From NCBI GenBank assembly GCA_937995825.1, contig CALKJO010000002.1, forward strand, positions 62,001-126,000: a stretch of 64,000 nucleotides of DNA, in the 5' to 3' direction. Numbering within the stretch: the first letter of the stretch is position 1; each line of letters opens with the position of its first letter. The notes beneath the pieces were generated by a model. The model saw nothing but the letters and a program-made list of their open reading frames with translations, was not told where the DNA came from and did not search any database. Of this stretch, positions 51,339-60,483 are shown piece by piece. The DNA comes from an uncultured Anaerolineae bacterium (GTDB taxonomy: Bacteria > Chloroflexota > Anaerolineae > Aggregatilineales > Phototrophicaceae). Both the position numbers and the translations under genes were made by a program.

Positions 51339-52019
51339 GTGAAAATACGCCGAAATGCGGATAATATGTATCTTCTACCCAGGATACTGAAGGTCGGTGG
51401 GTTAGCGCTGGCGCTGAGCGGCGCGCTGCTGTGGCTGCTGCCGATGGCTGCGCCGCCGGCAAACGCGGAGGCGATTATCGCCCTGCTCACGCCGGGCACG
51501 TGCGCGCCACCTTGTTGGGCGGGGATTCGCATTGGCGCGACGACGCGCGAAGAAGCGGTGACGCTGCTGGAGGCGAGTCCCTGGGTCGGGCGGGTGTTCA
51601 GCAGCGAGCAGCAGATTTCCTGGCGCTGGAGCGGCGCGCAGCCCGCGCTGATCGACGGCGAGCGCGACGGCTTGATCGGGTTGGGCGGCGGCGTTGTCCA
51701 GCGCATCCGCCTGCAAACGCGCATCCGCTTCGGGGATATGTGGGCGCTTTACGGCGCGCCGGACGATACGCTGATGGTGCGCCTGATCAGCAGCCGCAGC
51801 AGCGCCTTTCAGATCGCGCACTACGACGCGATCTCCGCCCAGGCGATCAGCACATTTCGCTGCCCGGTCGATCCGGCGGCATTCTGGAACGCGACCGTCA
51901 CGATTGGCATGGGCGAAATCTGGACAACCGAAGCCTTGAACGGCGTCCGCTTCAACATTTATCATGAACCCGGCTGGTGGAGTCCACTGCGAAGCTGCCG
52001 GGGCAGGACAGGACAATAA
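51339..52019 (+). CDS. Exported protein of unknown function
   Basis: A 226-residue protein with an N-terminal signal or anchor sequence (KVGGLALALSGALLWLLPM) and a mature part beginning with TPGTCAPPCWAGIRIGATT, a Cys-Pro-Pro-Cys block followed by a helix (REEAVTLLEASPWVG). This block recurs in unannotated Chloroflexota exported proteins as far as I recall. The rest is beta-rich and ends basic. Start: GTG at 51339 gives MKIRRNADN before the signal; ATG at 51366 (MYLLPRILK) is equally plausible. The next gene begins 3 bp after the stop. No function assigned. Confidence 0.62.
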   Translation: MKIRRNADNMYLLPRILKVGGLALALSGALLWLLPMAAPPANAEAIIALLTPGTCAPPCWAGIRIGATTREEAVTLLEASPWVGRVFSSEQQISWRWSGAQPALIDGERDGLIGLGGGVVQRIRLQTRIRFGDMWALYGAPDDTLMVRLISSRSSAFQIAHYDAISAQAISTFRCPVDPAAFWNATVTIGMGEIWTTEALNGVRFNIYHEPGWWSPLRSCRGRTGQ

Positions 52020-52022
52020 AGC

Positions 52023-52826
52023 ATGGCAATTGATTATGCGGTGCTGCTGCCATGCGTCCCGCGTGAGCGCATCGGGACAGACAGCATCCTCGAACGACTC
52101 AAAGGGCGTGAGCGCGCTCAAACCATCATCCAGCTTTTCCGGCGCAACGGCGATCAGCGTCCCCCATCGCAGATGGGCTTTGAACTGACGCGCAGCACGC
52201 CCGAAGGCGAAGAAGAAACCCGCGTCCTGATCGTGCAGGAGATGCTCGATGACGCTGTACCGCTCGATGAACTCGCCCACCACTGCGCGGGCTGCCCGGC
52301 AAACCTGACCGGCGCGCCGTATGGCTGTTACGGGCGGATCGACTATCCGATCTCAGCGCGGGCGGAGCGCTGGCTGCTGGATCGCCTGCCGGGGATCGAT
52401 CAGCCGCTTGCGTGGCTGCTGCTGCGTCAGGGCGTGCAGGAATTGGGTTACGACGGCGAGTCGGTGCGCGCGCTGCGCGTCAATCCTGCCTATTTCGAGG
52501 AACGCCGTGTCATGGGGCGCGAGATGGGCGAATTCGTCATGACCGCCGATCAGGTCTTTGAGATGCTGTTTCTGCTCGGCAGCATTCGCCCCGCCCACGC
52601 CGGCGTTTTGCTATTGTTTTTCGACCTGATCCCGCGCCAGATCGAAGCGGACGCGATCCAGCAGATTCTCGACTGCAAGCTCGACGCCGACGCGATCCGA
52701 TCCCAGTTTCCGCTGCAAATCCCCACTGGAGACGAGGACGATCCCACGATCCACCAGCTCAAGGACTTCTTCCGCGCCCTGTATACGGGATGGACGCTCG
52801 GCGTCCCGCTCATGCTGGATGTCTGA
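52023..52826 (+). CDS. Hypothetical Cys-motif protein, 267 residues
   Basis: A soluble 267-residue protein with no signal peptide. A central block HHCAGCPANLTGAPYGCYG has three Cys in the arrangement C-x2-C-x11-C, together with two adjacent His, which could bind zinc or an iron-sulfur cluster. The surrounding sequence is mixed helical (ERWLLDRLPGIDQPLAWLLL, ADQVFEMLFLLGSIRPAHAG). I do not recognise a family. It is encoded 3 bp after the exported protein gene and 3 bp before a GT39-like membrane protein gene, so it is part of a three-gene operon. Confidence 0.6.
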   Translation: MAIDYAVLLPCVPRERIGTDSILERLKGRERAQTIIQLFRRNGDQRPPSQMGFELTRSTPEGEEETRVLIVQEMLDDAVPLDELAHHCAGCPANLTGAPYGCYGRIDYPISARAERWLLDRLPGIDQPLAWLLLRQGVQELGYDGESVRALRVNPAYFEERRVMGREMGEFVMTADQVFEMLFLLGSIRPAHAGVLLLFFDLIPRQIEADAIQQILDCKLDADAIRSQFPLQIPTGDEDDPTIHQLKDFFRALYTGWTLGVPLMLDV

Positions 52827-52829
52827 TCG

Positions 52830-54440
52830 ATGATTCAGCCGTTGAAAGCCCTGCCCATCATTCTGCTAGCGCTGATTCTGGCGTTTCCGGTCGCCATCGG
52901 ACTGATCATCGCGCCTGCTTACGGCGGCGGCGATGAAATCTTCACGATTCGCTCGCTGCGCCAGACCATCGAGACGCAGACCATCCTGCCCAACCGCTAT
53001 ACCTATCCGTCCATGACCTATCACATCGCGCTGGCGGCATTCGCGCCGTCGGCTTTGGCGCATATCTGGAAGAATCGGGCGGAGCTGCTGCGTGGATCGG
53101 GCGGTAACCTGCTGGCAGACGTGCAGCGCGACCTGATCGCGCTGGTGGAGTCGGATGCGTATCAGGACATGGCACGCCGCGTGTTCACGGTCGTCAACTA
53201 TCTGACGCTGATCTGGGTCTATCTGCTGGTGCGCCGCTGGCGCAAAAGCGACCCGGAAGCGCTGATCGCGGCGGGACTGCTGGCGGTCTCATGGGAGATC
53301 AGCCATCACGCGCATTGGATTCTGCCCAACGCGCTGATGATGCAGTTCGGGATGCTCAGCCTGATGTGGATCACCTACGGACTGACCGCCGATCAGCCGC
53401 GCCGCGCCGCGCTCTACCTGCGGCTGGCGGTGATCGCGGCGGGGCTGGCATGTTCGAGCAAATATCAGGGCGGGCTGCTGCTGCTGTTCGTGTGGACGGC
53501 GGCGGCGATTGCGGCAAGACCGCGTTCCCTCCGCGCTCTGCCATGGGGCGAATGGCTTCGGCTCGGCGTCCTGTTCACGGCGGCATTCCTGATCACCACG
53601 CCCGGCGCGCTGATCCAGCCGACAATTTTCGCGCGCGGCGTCCGCTATGAAATCGTGCATTACAGCATCGTCGGGCATAACGCGCACAATGTCGCCCCAG
53701 GGATCGAGCATTTCGCGCTCAACTGGGGCTATCTGGGACTGGCGGCGCTGTCGCGCTATCCGCTGATCGGCGCGGCGCTGTCGGCATTGGCGCTGATCGG
53801 CGCGGGCGCGGTGATCGCCCGTGACCGGCGGTTAGCGCTGATTCTGGTGGCATTTCCGCTGATTTTCGTGCTGTATATGAGTACGCAGCGGGTGATGTTC
53901 ACGCGCAACCTGCTGCTGCTCATCCCGATCACAGCGATTCTGGCGGCGCGCGGCGCGGGCGTCCTCGCGGCGCTCATCGGGCGGCTCGCGCGCTCAGAGC
54001 GGATCGGCAGGGGCGCGGTCGCCGCCACCATCATCGGAGTGAGTGCGGTCAACGCCGCCTGGCTGATCGAGTCGTCGGGGCAGGTGCTTGACCCGCCGCA
54101 GGTGACGCCGCTGGATCAGATCGTGACCTATCTTGACACGCCCGGCGCGCCCGTCTACATCAGCGCGGGCGTCGCGGCGCTGCTGGAGGACGCCGGCATC
54201 GCGCCGCCTGCGCGCGCCGTCCGCAGCCTGACGACGGCGGAGCGCGTCCTGTTTCTGGCGGGCGAACTCCGTGACGCGCTGCGCTCATCAGGGCAGTTCA
54301 TCCCGATCAACCGCCCAAGCTATTTTGAGTATCTGCCGCCCTATCCGCACTGGAGCCACCCCGACTATGTCGATCAGCCTGCGAACCGTCCGCTGATCGT
54401 CAGCCGCGAGCGCTTCGAGGCGTTTGGGGTGGATTTCTAG
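52830..54440 (+). CDS. GT39-like polytopic membrane glycosyltransferase
   Basis: A 536-residue protein with about ten to twelve transmembrane helices. The first outer loop, APAYGGGDEIFTIRSLRQTI, carries the acidic residues of the PMT/ArnT-like fold, and LACSSKYQGGLLLLFVWT is a typical helix of the group. The C-terminal 100 residues are soluble (TYLDTPGAPVYISAGVAALL). It is the third GT39-like gene in the window; sequence similarity to the other two is low outside the fold. Its stop overlaps the converging mnhG stop region by 4 bp. Confidence 0.8.
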   Translation: MIQPLKALPIILLALILAFPVAIGLIIAPAYGGGDEIFTIRSLRQTIETQTILPNRYTYPSMTYHIALAAFAPSALAHIWKNRAELLRGSGGNLLADVQRDLIALVESDAYQDMARRVFTVVNYLTLIWVYLLVRRWRKSDPEALIAAGLLAVSWEISHHAHWILPNALMMQFGMLSLMWITYGLTADQPRRAALYLRLAVIAAGLACSSKYQGGLLLLFVWTAAAIAARPRSLRALPWGEWLRLGVLFTAAFLITTPGALIQPTIFARGVRYEIVHYSIVGHNAHNVAPGIEHFALNWGYLGLAALSRYPLIGAALSALALIGAGAVIARDRRLALILVAFPLIFVLYMSTQRVMFTRNLLLLIPITAILAARGAGVLAALIGRLARSERIGRGAVAATIIGVSAVNAAWLIESSGQVLDPPQVTPLDQIVTYLDTPGAPVYISAGVAALLEDAGIAPPARAVRSLTTAERVLFLAGELRDALRSSGQFIPINRPSYFEYLPPYPHWSHPDYVDQPANRPLIVSRERFEAFGVDF

Positions 54441-54802
54441 CCTTGTTGTTCAACCGAGGAGGTGGACGACTGCTTCTGCGCCGCCTCCAGCGCCGCCAGA
54501 TCATCGCGCAGCGCGCCGACGCGCTCCACATTCTGCTTGTAGGCGGCGTAAGCGACGGCGTGAGTCGCGACCGGCACGGTGATCAGCAGCAGCAGCGTCA
54601 GCGCGATCAGCTTGGGTGTCGTCTCCGGCATGATCAGCGCGACGCCGAGTGACAGACCGAAGATGCCAACGGTGGACACCTTACCCGCCGCATGAATGCG
54701 AGTGTAAATGTCTGGCAGGCGCACGAAGCCGACGATCCCCGCCAAGCTGAAGAACAGCCCCGCCGCGACCGCAATGATGCCCAAAATCTCAGTGATCGTC
54801 AT
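54437..54802 (-). CDS. mnhG: Mrp-type Na+/H+ antiporter subunit G
   Basis: A 121-residue membrane protein with three transmembrane helices; FFSLAGIVGFVRLPDIYTRIHAAGKVSTVGI contains the MnhG/PhaG signature (LPDxYTRxHAxxKxxT). The C-terminal 35 residues are a charged tail (LRDDLAALEAAQKQ). It is the last gene of the operon; its ATG overlaps the mnhF stop (TGATG). An upstream in-frame region would be the shadow of mnhF. The last 4 bp overlap the end of the convergent GT39 gene. Confidence 0.92.
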   Translation of the reverse strand: MTITEILGIIAVAAGLFFSLAGIVGFVRLPDIYTRIHAAGKVSTVGIFGLSLGVALIMPETTPKLIALTLLLLITVPVATHAVAYAAYKQNVERVGALRDDLAALEAAQKQSSTSSVEQQG

Positions 54803-55077
54803 CAGAATACCCGTCCCTCCGCCAGATAGCGCGCAATCGCCAGCGTGCCGATGAAGGCGAACGCCGCCAGCGCCAGCGCCACATCGATCACCAGCGCTGC
54901 CGCCAACGCGGGCGCAAGCAGCACAACAATGCCGACCAGCAGCGTCGTCAGCGTCTCGACCGCCTGCAGCCGGTCGGCAGGGGTGGGTCCCCGAAAAGCG
55001 CGGTAGGCGCAGGGCAGCAGCATAAAGACCATGATCGCCAGCGCGATCTGAATCAGGGTGACAACCGTCTCGCTCAT
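54802..55077 (-). CDS. mnhF: Mrp-type Na+/H+ antiporter subunit F
   Basis: A 91-residue membrane protein with three transmembrane helices and the MnhF/PhaF core YRAFRGPTPADRLQAVETL. The central helix (ALAAALVIDVALALAAFAFIGTLAIARYL) has the typical acidic Asp. Start at 55077 overlaps the mnhE stop by ATGA. Confidence 0.93.
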   Translation of the reverse strand: MSETVVTLIQIALAIMVFMLLPCAYRAFRGPTPADRLQAVETLTTLLVGIVVLLAPALAAALVIDVALALAAFAFIGTLAIARYLAEGRVF

Positions 55078-55604
55078 TCGTCCGACTCGCTTTCTCCAAA
55101 TGCCCTGCGCAGCAGCTTGAGACGCGCCGCCTGCGCTTCATCCGCTGTCGGCGCGGTGATATCCAAGTCCAGGGTGTGAATAAACATCATCGGCGGCGTA
55201 TTGGAATCGTCATCGTCGGCAAATTTGATGCTCACGACCAGCTCACCCGGCGTGAGCGAGATGGCGTTGGCGGAATAGGCGATGACCGGATCGCTGCATT
55301 CGCCGTTACCGACCTTGACGCCGACGACAGCGGGTTTCAGGCGCATATCTGGCGACAGGACGCGCCGCGCCACGAACACCGATGACAGCACAATGTCACG
55401 CAGCAGCCCGAACAGAAAACGCAGAATCGCGATCCCCTGCGGGATCGCGCCGCCGCGCTTGATCCAGGATGTGCTTGAGCCGGCGACCAGCAGCGCCAGC
55501 AGACCGACCGCGATGCCCACCGCGAACGACGCGACTGAGATTTCATCGACGATCAGCATCCACAGGATCGCCAGCGGGATCGCCAGCAGGATTCGTCCGA
55601 ACAT
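55074..55604 (-). CDS. mnhE: Mrp-type Na+/H+ antiporter subunit E
   Basis: A 176-residue protein with two or three N-terminal helices and a soluble C-terminal domain. FLFGLLRDIVLSSVFVARRVLSPD and YSANAISLTPGELVVSI are the MnhE/PhaE blocks; the family usually has 155-190 residues. The negatively charged FADDDDSN region and acidic end are notable. A strong GGAGG sequence sits 4 nt before the ATG, which makes the start certain. It overlaps mnhF by ATGA. Confidence 0.93.
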   Translation of the reverse strand: MFGRILLAIPLAILWMLIVDEISVASFAVGIAVGLLALLVAGSSTSWIKRGGAIPQGIAILRFLFGLLRDIVLSSVFVARRVLSPDMRLKPAVVGVKVGNGECSDPVIAYSANAISLTPGELVVSIKFADDDDSNTPPMMFIHTLDLDITAPTADEAQAARLKLLRRAFGESESDE

Positions 55605-55605
55605 C

Positions 55606-57093
55606 TCACCTCCTCAGCACAGCTTGAATGTAGATCGTCGGATCGTTGACTTGATGGACGGTCTGAATCGCAATATCCAGCAGCGGCGCGCCAACGATCC
55701 CCAGCGCGACGCACGCAGCGATCAGCAGCGTCGGCGCGATCATGCTGTCGCCCGTGTCTTTGACCTTCATTTCGGGATTGGGCGCGCGTTGGAAAACCCA
55801 ACTCCAGGTGCGGGTGACGTAGAGCAGCGTGATCGCGCCCGCGCCGACGACCAACCCCAGTGGCAGCCACGATCCGACTTCGATGCCGCTCTGAATCAGC
55901 CCCACTTTGCTGATGAAGCCGTTGAGCGGCGGCACGCCCGCCAGCGCTAAGCCCCCCAGCAGATACAGCAGCGCCACATACGGCATCTTCTTGCCCAACC
56001 CGCCGATGTCCTCCAGGCGCGCGGTCTTGCCTGTCGTCCGGCTGGACAAGACGCCGGTGATCATCAGCATAGCGGACTTGATGAACGAGTGGTTGACTGC
56101 ATAAACCAGCGCCGCCGCCAGCGCCAGCGCCGATCCCCAGCCGATGCCCACCAAGATGAAGCCGATCTGCCCGAAGGTCGAATACGCCAGCAGCCGTTTG
56201 GCGTCATAGGTGCGCAGCGCGCCCAGGCTGCCGAAGAAAATCCCGATGATGCCCAGGATGATTAGCAGGCTGTGAATGGTCGGCGCTTCGACCGTGAACA
56301 TCAGGGTGGTCATGCGGATGATGCCGTAGACGCCGATCTTGACCACCACGGACGACAAGACCGAATGCACCGGCGTCGGCGCGGTCGTGTGGAAGTCCGG
56401 CTGCCAGAAATGGAACGGGAAAACCGCGCTCTTGAGCAAAAATGCGCACATCAGCATGACCGCCGCTGCTTCTGCCAGCAGCGGACGCTCGCCATCTGCC
56501 AAGAGGCGCGCGATGTCCGCCATGTTGAGCGTGCCAAAGGTCGCATAGATTGCAGCAATCCCGATCAGCAGGAACAGCGTCCCCATCGCACTGATCAGCA
56601 GATACTTGATCGCCGCCTCCAGACCGAGCCGGTTATCGGAGATCGCCACCAGGACGACCGATGAGATCACCATCAGCTCGATGAACACAAACAGGGTGAA
56701 CACATCGCCGGTAAAAAGCGCGCCGTTGAGTCCGCCCCCCATGCACAGAAACAGCGGCATGAACACCGGATAGCTGACGCACTTGTCCTTGCAGCCGAGC
56801 GCGTAAAGAATGCCCGCCGCAACAACGGTGGACGCCATGACCGCAAAGACCGATGAGAGCATATCGGCGACCAAAGCAATGCCATACGGCGGCTGCCAGC
56901 CGCCCAGCACATAGACCATCGGCGCGCCCGTGTCCAGATTTGCCCACAGCACGCCAATTGAACACAGCCACGCGCCGATCCCGCCCAGCATCGCAATAGC
57001 GTGCTGGACAGAGCGGTTGCGCGCGACCACAATCCCCAGCGCCGCGCATCCCAACGGGATGAACACCGTTCCTAAAAGCAGTAGATTCATCAT
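55606..57093 (-). CDS. mnhD: Mrp-type Na+/H+ antiporter subunit D
   Basis: A 495-residue polytopic protein of the NuoM/N-like antiporter group: FTLFVFIELMVISSVVLV contains the key Glu, LKSAVFPFHFWQPDFHTTAP the conserved Lys-HFWQPD block, and TYDAKRLLAYSTFGQIGFI the later Lys. About 14 transmembrane helices. The ATG at 57093 (or the next codon at 57090) lies 2 bp downstream of mnhC; the open frame continues further upstream only as a shadow of mnhC. Mrp D is a proton-translocating subunit together with A. Confidence 0.92.
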   Translation of the reverse strand: MMNLLLLGTVFIPLGCAALGIVVARNRSVQHAIAMLGGIGAWLCSIGVLWANLDTGAPMVYVLGGWQPPYGIALVADMLSSVFAVMASTVVAAGILYALGCKDKCVSYPVFMPLFLCMGGGLNGALFTGDVFTLFVFIELMVISSVVLVAISDNRLGLEAAIKYLLISAMGTLFLLIGIAAIYATFGTLNMADIARLLADGERPLLAEAAAVMLMCAFLLKSAVFPFHFWQPDFHTTAPTPVHSVLSSVVVKIGVYGIIRMTTLMFTVEAPTIHSLLIILGIIGIFFGSLGALRTYDAKRLLAYSTFGQIGFILVGIGWGSALALAAALVYAVNHSFIKSAMLMITGVLSSRTTGKTARLEDIGGLGKKMPYVALLYLLGGLALAGVPPLNGFISKVGLIQSGIEVGSWLPLGLVVGAGAITLLYVTRTWSWVFQRAPNPEMKVKDTGDSMIAPTLLIAACVALGIVGAPLLDIAIQTVHQVNDPTIYIQAVLRR

Positions 57094-57095
57094 CC

Positions 57096-57440
57096 TCACC
57101 GTTTCAAGTTGTCCACGCGGTCGCTGTCGACCGTCTGGAAGCGCCGCGACGTGACCGCGATCATCCCTAGCAGCAGCGCATACGTCCCAAAGCTGATCAC
57201 AATCGCGGTCAGAATCAGCGCCTGCACCAGCGGATCGCTGGTCGTCTCGGCAGGGACGCCGCCGCTGTCCACGTATGCCGGAACCACCCCATCGAATGCG
57301 CCAACCGCCAGCAGCAGCAGGTTGATCGCCGTGAACAGGATGTAAAACCCCATCGCCGACTTGATCAGATCGCGCCGGAGCAGTTGATACACCCCCATCG
57401 CAAACATGATGCCGGTTGCAAGCGCAAAGATCGTGTTCAT
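57096..57440 (-). CDS. mnhC: Mrp-type Na+/H+ antiporter subunit C
   Basis: A 114-residue NuoK-like membrane protein with three transmembrane helices: GVYQLLRRDLIKSAMGFYILFTAINLLLL is the MnhC/PhaC core, and TSDPLVQALILTAIVISFG the DPLVQALVLTAIV signature. The start overlaps mnhA(B) by ATGA and the stop lies 2 bp before mnhD. Confidence 0.94.
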   Translation of the reverse strand: MNTIFALATGIMFAMGVYQLLRRDLIKSAMGFYILFTAINLLLLAVGAFDGVVPAYVDSGGVPAETTSDPLVQALILTAIVISFGTYALLLGMIAVTSRRFQTVDSDRVDNLKR

Positions 57441-60400
57441 ATCGACTCCACCTCCATCGGATGGGCAATCGCTTCCATAATCGTGCTGACGCCCGCAAAC
57501 ACGGTCAGGAAAATTGCAAATTCGAAGACCGTCGATGAGGCAAACTTGATATTGGCAAAGTCAATCCCGGCAATCGAGGTATGCGCCAGAAATTCGCGCC
57601 CCGCCAGCAGCGGCAGCCCCGCGTTGATCAACGCGACCAGCAGCCCCACCCCGATCAGCGGCGCGGGATGCAGCCATTTCAAACGGCGGCGCGTCTCTTC
57701 ATAGCCGAAGATGATATAGGTGAGCGCAACCGCCAAGCCGCCGATCACGCCCGCCGTGAAGCCATCGCCCGGCGCGACGCCGCCGTAGAGGATATGCCCG
57801 ACGGCGATCAGCAGCGCAATCGGCGTGACCAGCGCCGCCGAGACGCGCGTGACCGGATTGGAGAATGCCGAGCGATAGATCGGCGCGGCTTCCGAGTCTT
57901 CAAATGCTGCAGCCTCTTCGCGCACTGCCTCAAGTTCCTGCGTCAGCTCGGCGCTTTGCCGTCGCATGATGAACTTGCTCCTGCCCGGACGGGTGATCAT
58001 CGTCAGCACGCCCAGCGCTGCCAGCGCAAAGACCGTGATCTCAACCAGCGTATCCATGGCGCGAAAATCGGTCACGATGGCAGCGACCACATCGGTCGCG
58101 CCGACTTCGCGGTAGGTGTTCTCCAGATGCCAGGCGGCGATCGGGTCGGGGGTTGGGCGGCTGCCGGTCGCCGCCAGCGCAAACACCGTCACCGCGCCGC
58201 CGATCATCACCGAGACGACAATGTCGCGCACCATGCCGGGACGACCCTGCTTGCGCGCCAGCGCGATGGCTTCGCGCCGTTCACGCGCCGGCGTGCGCGC
58301 CAGGATGAGAACCAGCAGCACCGTCGCCAGCGTCTCAACCAAAAACTGCACCAGCGCGACATCGGGCGCGGGTTCGAGCAGGAAAATGCCGCCGATGGCA
58401 TAGCCCGCCACGCCCAGCAGCAGCGTCGCCAGCAGATGCGGCGGAAAGAGGATGCTCGCCAGCGTTGCCGCCAACGCCAATCCCAGCAGCGTCAGCTTCA
58501 GCAAGTCCGTTCCTGTCAGATCAAGCGCCTGACTCGGCAGCTGCATATCGATATTGAACAACACCCCCGGCGGCAGCATCAGCACCGCTAGCACACCGAG
58601 GAAGATCACAACCAGGTAGTAGCGAATCTTGCCGCCCTGGGTCGTCAGCAGCGCGTCGGCGGCGCGCTCCAATAGGCTGTTGGAGCGGTCTGCCCCTGCC
58701 GTCTCAGCGCTGCCGATGAGCGCGCGGAACGCCGCCGGACCGGACGGCAGCGGGATGGCATCGAGCAGCCGGCGCACCGGCTGGCGGATCAGGAAGACGC
58801 CGACCGCCGTCGCAATCGCCGCCATGCTCAGCCAGAACACCAGCGTGATTTCGGGCGGGATCAGATAGAGGGTGACGCTTTGACCAACCGCCGACGACGC
58901 AAACGGCGACAGCAGCCCCGCGCCCAAGCCGAGCAGGATCGACAATCCCACCAGCGCGCCGGGCGCGAAGACCATCAGCGGGTGCGGCGCGTGGAAGTGA
59001 TGCCCGCCATGATCATCATGTCCGCCGTGATCATCGTGGCGCGAGTCGGCTGTCCAGACTTCGGGCTTGACCGCGCCGCCGATGAAGACATCCCAGAAGA
59101 TGATCAGCGCCATCGTCCCGCCGAGCGCCGCGCTCACCCAGACGACCGCCAGCGCCGCGTAGTTCTCGATGTGATAATAGGCGTCGAACATATACTCTTT
59201 GCCGACGAAATTGAGCAGCGGCGGCGCGCCCACCATCGACAGCGCAGCGATCCCGGTGGCGATGGCGAAGCCGGGCATGACCGCGCGCAGCCCGCCGAGC
59301 TTGGTCAGATCGCGCGTGCCGGTCGAATGATCGACCGCGCCGACGATCAGAAAGAGCGCCGCTTTATAGAGCGCGTGCGCCAGGATGCCGACGAACGCCG
59401 CCTTGAGTCCTTCGCTGTTCGGCAAGCCGATCAGCGCGACCAGCGCGCCGAGCTGGCTGATGGTCGAGTAAGCAAGGCTGCCTTTCAGATCGCGCTGGCG
59501 CAGCGCCAGCACGGCGCCCACCCCCATTGTCGCCAAGCCGAAGGTGATCAGCCCGCTCTCCCAGAGCGGCGTGTCCCCCAACACCGGATAGAAGCGCGCC
59601 AGCAGATACACGCCCGCCTTGACCATCGTCGCGCTGTGCAGAAACGCGCTGGCGGGAGTCGGCGCGGTCATGGCGTTGGGCAGCCAGAAATGGAACGGGA
59701 ACTGCGCCGACTTGGTGAAGCAGCCGATCATGATCAGCGTGGCGATGGCGGTGTAATACGGATGCTCGCGCAGCAGATCGCCGCTGCTGAGCATCGCCGG
59801 CAGATCGTGGGTTCCCGCCGCCGCGCCCATCATCAGCAGCCCGACCAGCAGCGCCAAGCCGCCGCTGGCGGTGATGAAGAGCGCCATATTCGCGCCGCGC
59901 CGCGCCTCCGGGTCTTTGCCCTTGAAGCCGATCAGCAGATACGACGTGACCGACGTGAGTTCCCAGGCGATGAACAGCGTGATCACGTTGCCCGCCAGCA
60001 CCAGACCGAGCATCGCGCCGGAAAACGCCAGCATCAAGCCCAGAAAATTTGGCGGCTGCCGACCGGGTTCGAGATAGTAGCCGGCATACGCCATGATGCC
60101 CGTGCCGATGCCGGTGACCAGCAGCACGAACAGCAGCCCCAACCCGTCCAGATAGAGCAGAAACGTCAGCCCGATCTGGGGCATCCACTCGAGGCTCAGG
60201 GTGTGGGTCTCACCCGCTGTGATCCCAGGCAGAAATGCCAGCCCCAGCGCAAACATCCCGCCCATGACCGCCGCCAGCGTCCAGCCGAGGGCGGGAGTCG
60301 TCAGCCGGTCGGCGCGCGCCTGCGTCCAGCCAAACCAGCCGACGATGATCGACGCAGCGAACGGCGCAGCCAGAAAGATCAGCAAGAGTGGTTCGTCCAT
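57437..60400 (-). CDS. mnhA: Mrp-type Na+/H+ antiporter subunit A fused to subunit B
   Basis: A 987-residue membrane protein. Residues 1-650 form the NuoL-like antiporter module: IAWELTSVTSYLLIG (Glu147), CFTKSAQFPFHFWLPNAM (Lys230), LYKAALFLIVGAVDHSTGTRD. A His/Asp-rich loop at about 453-473 (HDDHGGHDDHGGHHFH) is inserted between helices. Residues 660-830 match the MnhA C-terminal part, and about 850-987 are MnhB (PIALLIAVGHILYGGVAPGDGFTAGV, then FEFAIFLTVFAGVSTIMEAI). The A-B fusion occurs in other group 2 Mrp systems. GGAGG precedes the ATG by 3 nt. It is the first gene of the operon; its stop overlaps mnhC. Confidence 0.9.
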   Translation of the reverse strand: MDEPLLLIFLAAPFAASIIVGWFGWTQARADRLTTPALGWTLAAVMGGMFALGLAFLPGITAGETHTLSLEWMPQIGLTFLLYLDGLGLLFVLLVTGIGTGIMAYAGYYLEPGRQPPNFLGLMLAFSGAMLGLVLAGNVITLFIAWELTSVTSYLLIGFKGKDPEARRGANMALFITASGGLALLVGLLMMGAAAGTHDLPAMLSSGDLLREHPYYTAIATLIMIGCFTKSAQFPFHFWLPNAMTAPTPASAFLHSATMVKAGVYLLARFYPVLGDTPLWESGLITFGLATMGVGAVLALRQRDLKGSLAYSTISQLGALVALIGLPNSEGLKAAFVGILAHALYKAALFLIVGAVDHSTGTRDLTKLGGLRAVMPGFAIATGIAALSMVGAPPLLNFVGKEYMFDAYYHIENYAALAVVWVSAALGGTMALIIFWDVFIGGAVKPEVWTADSRHDDHGGHDDHGGHHFHAPHPLMVFAPGALVGLSILLGLGAGLLSPFASSAVGQSVTLYLIPPEITLVFWLSMAAIATAVGVFLIRQPVRRLLDAIPLPSGPAAFRALIGSAETAGADRSNSLLERAADALLTTQGGKIRYYLVVIFLGVLAVLMLPPGVLFNIDMQLPSQALDLTGTDLLKLTLLGLALAATLASILFPPHLLATLLLGVAGYAIGGIFLLEPAPDVALVQFLVETLATVLLVLILARTPARERREAIALARKQGRPGMVRDIVVSVMIGGAVTVFALAATGSRPTPDPIAAWHLENTYREVGATDVVAAIVTDFRAMDTLVEITVFALAALGVLTMITRPGRSKFIMRRQSAELTQELEAVREEAAAFEDSEAAPIYRSAFSNPVTRVSAALVTPIALLIAVGHILYGGVAPGDGFTAGVIGGLAVALTYIIFGYEETRRRLKWLHPAPLIGVGLLVALINAGLPLLAGREFLAHTSIAGIDFANIKFASSTVFEFAIFLTVFAGVSTIMEAIAHPMEVESI

Positions 60401-60420
60401 AAACCTCCAGCGTAAACAAG

Positions 60421-60483
60421 AATAGGTTATCGATGGAAGTCAGGGCAGCAAAAGCCGCGATGCAGCGCAGCCGATAACCTATT
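60421..60483. repeat. 12-bp inverted repeat in the mnhA/DAO divergent region
   Basis: AATAGGTTATCG (60421-60432) and CGATAACCTATT (60472-60483) are exact inverted repeats separated by 39 nt, followed by more T (TTTTTCATTGAAAAA, itself a small palindrome). The long spacing argues against a simple terminator; two operator half-sites or a structured leader upstream of mnhA are possible. It lies between the divergent mnhA and DAO-oxidase genes, so it could control both. Confidence 0.5.

Noticed and set aside
57094..57498. Long upstream extension of the mnhD frame
   Set aside because: The open frame continues over mnhC, but mnhC is a certain gene in another frame and MnhD begins with a transmembrane helix at MMNLLLLG.
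58880..60415. Open reading frame of 511 codons antisense to mnhA
   Set aside because: Mirror of the well-conserved antiporter gene; composition Arg/Gln/His-rich and no domains.
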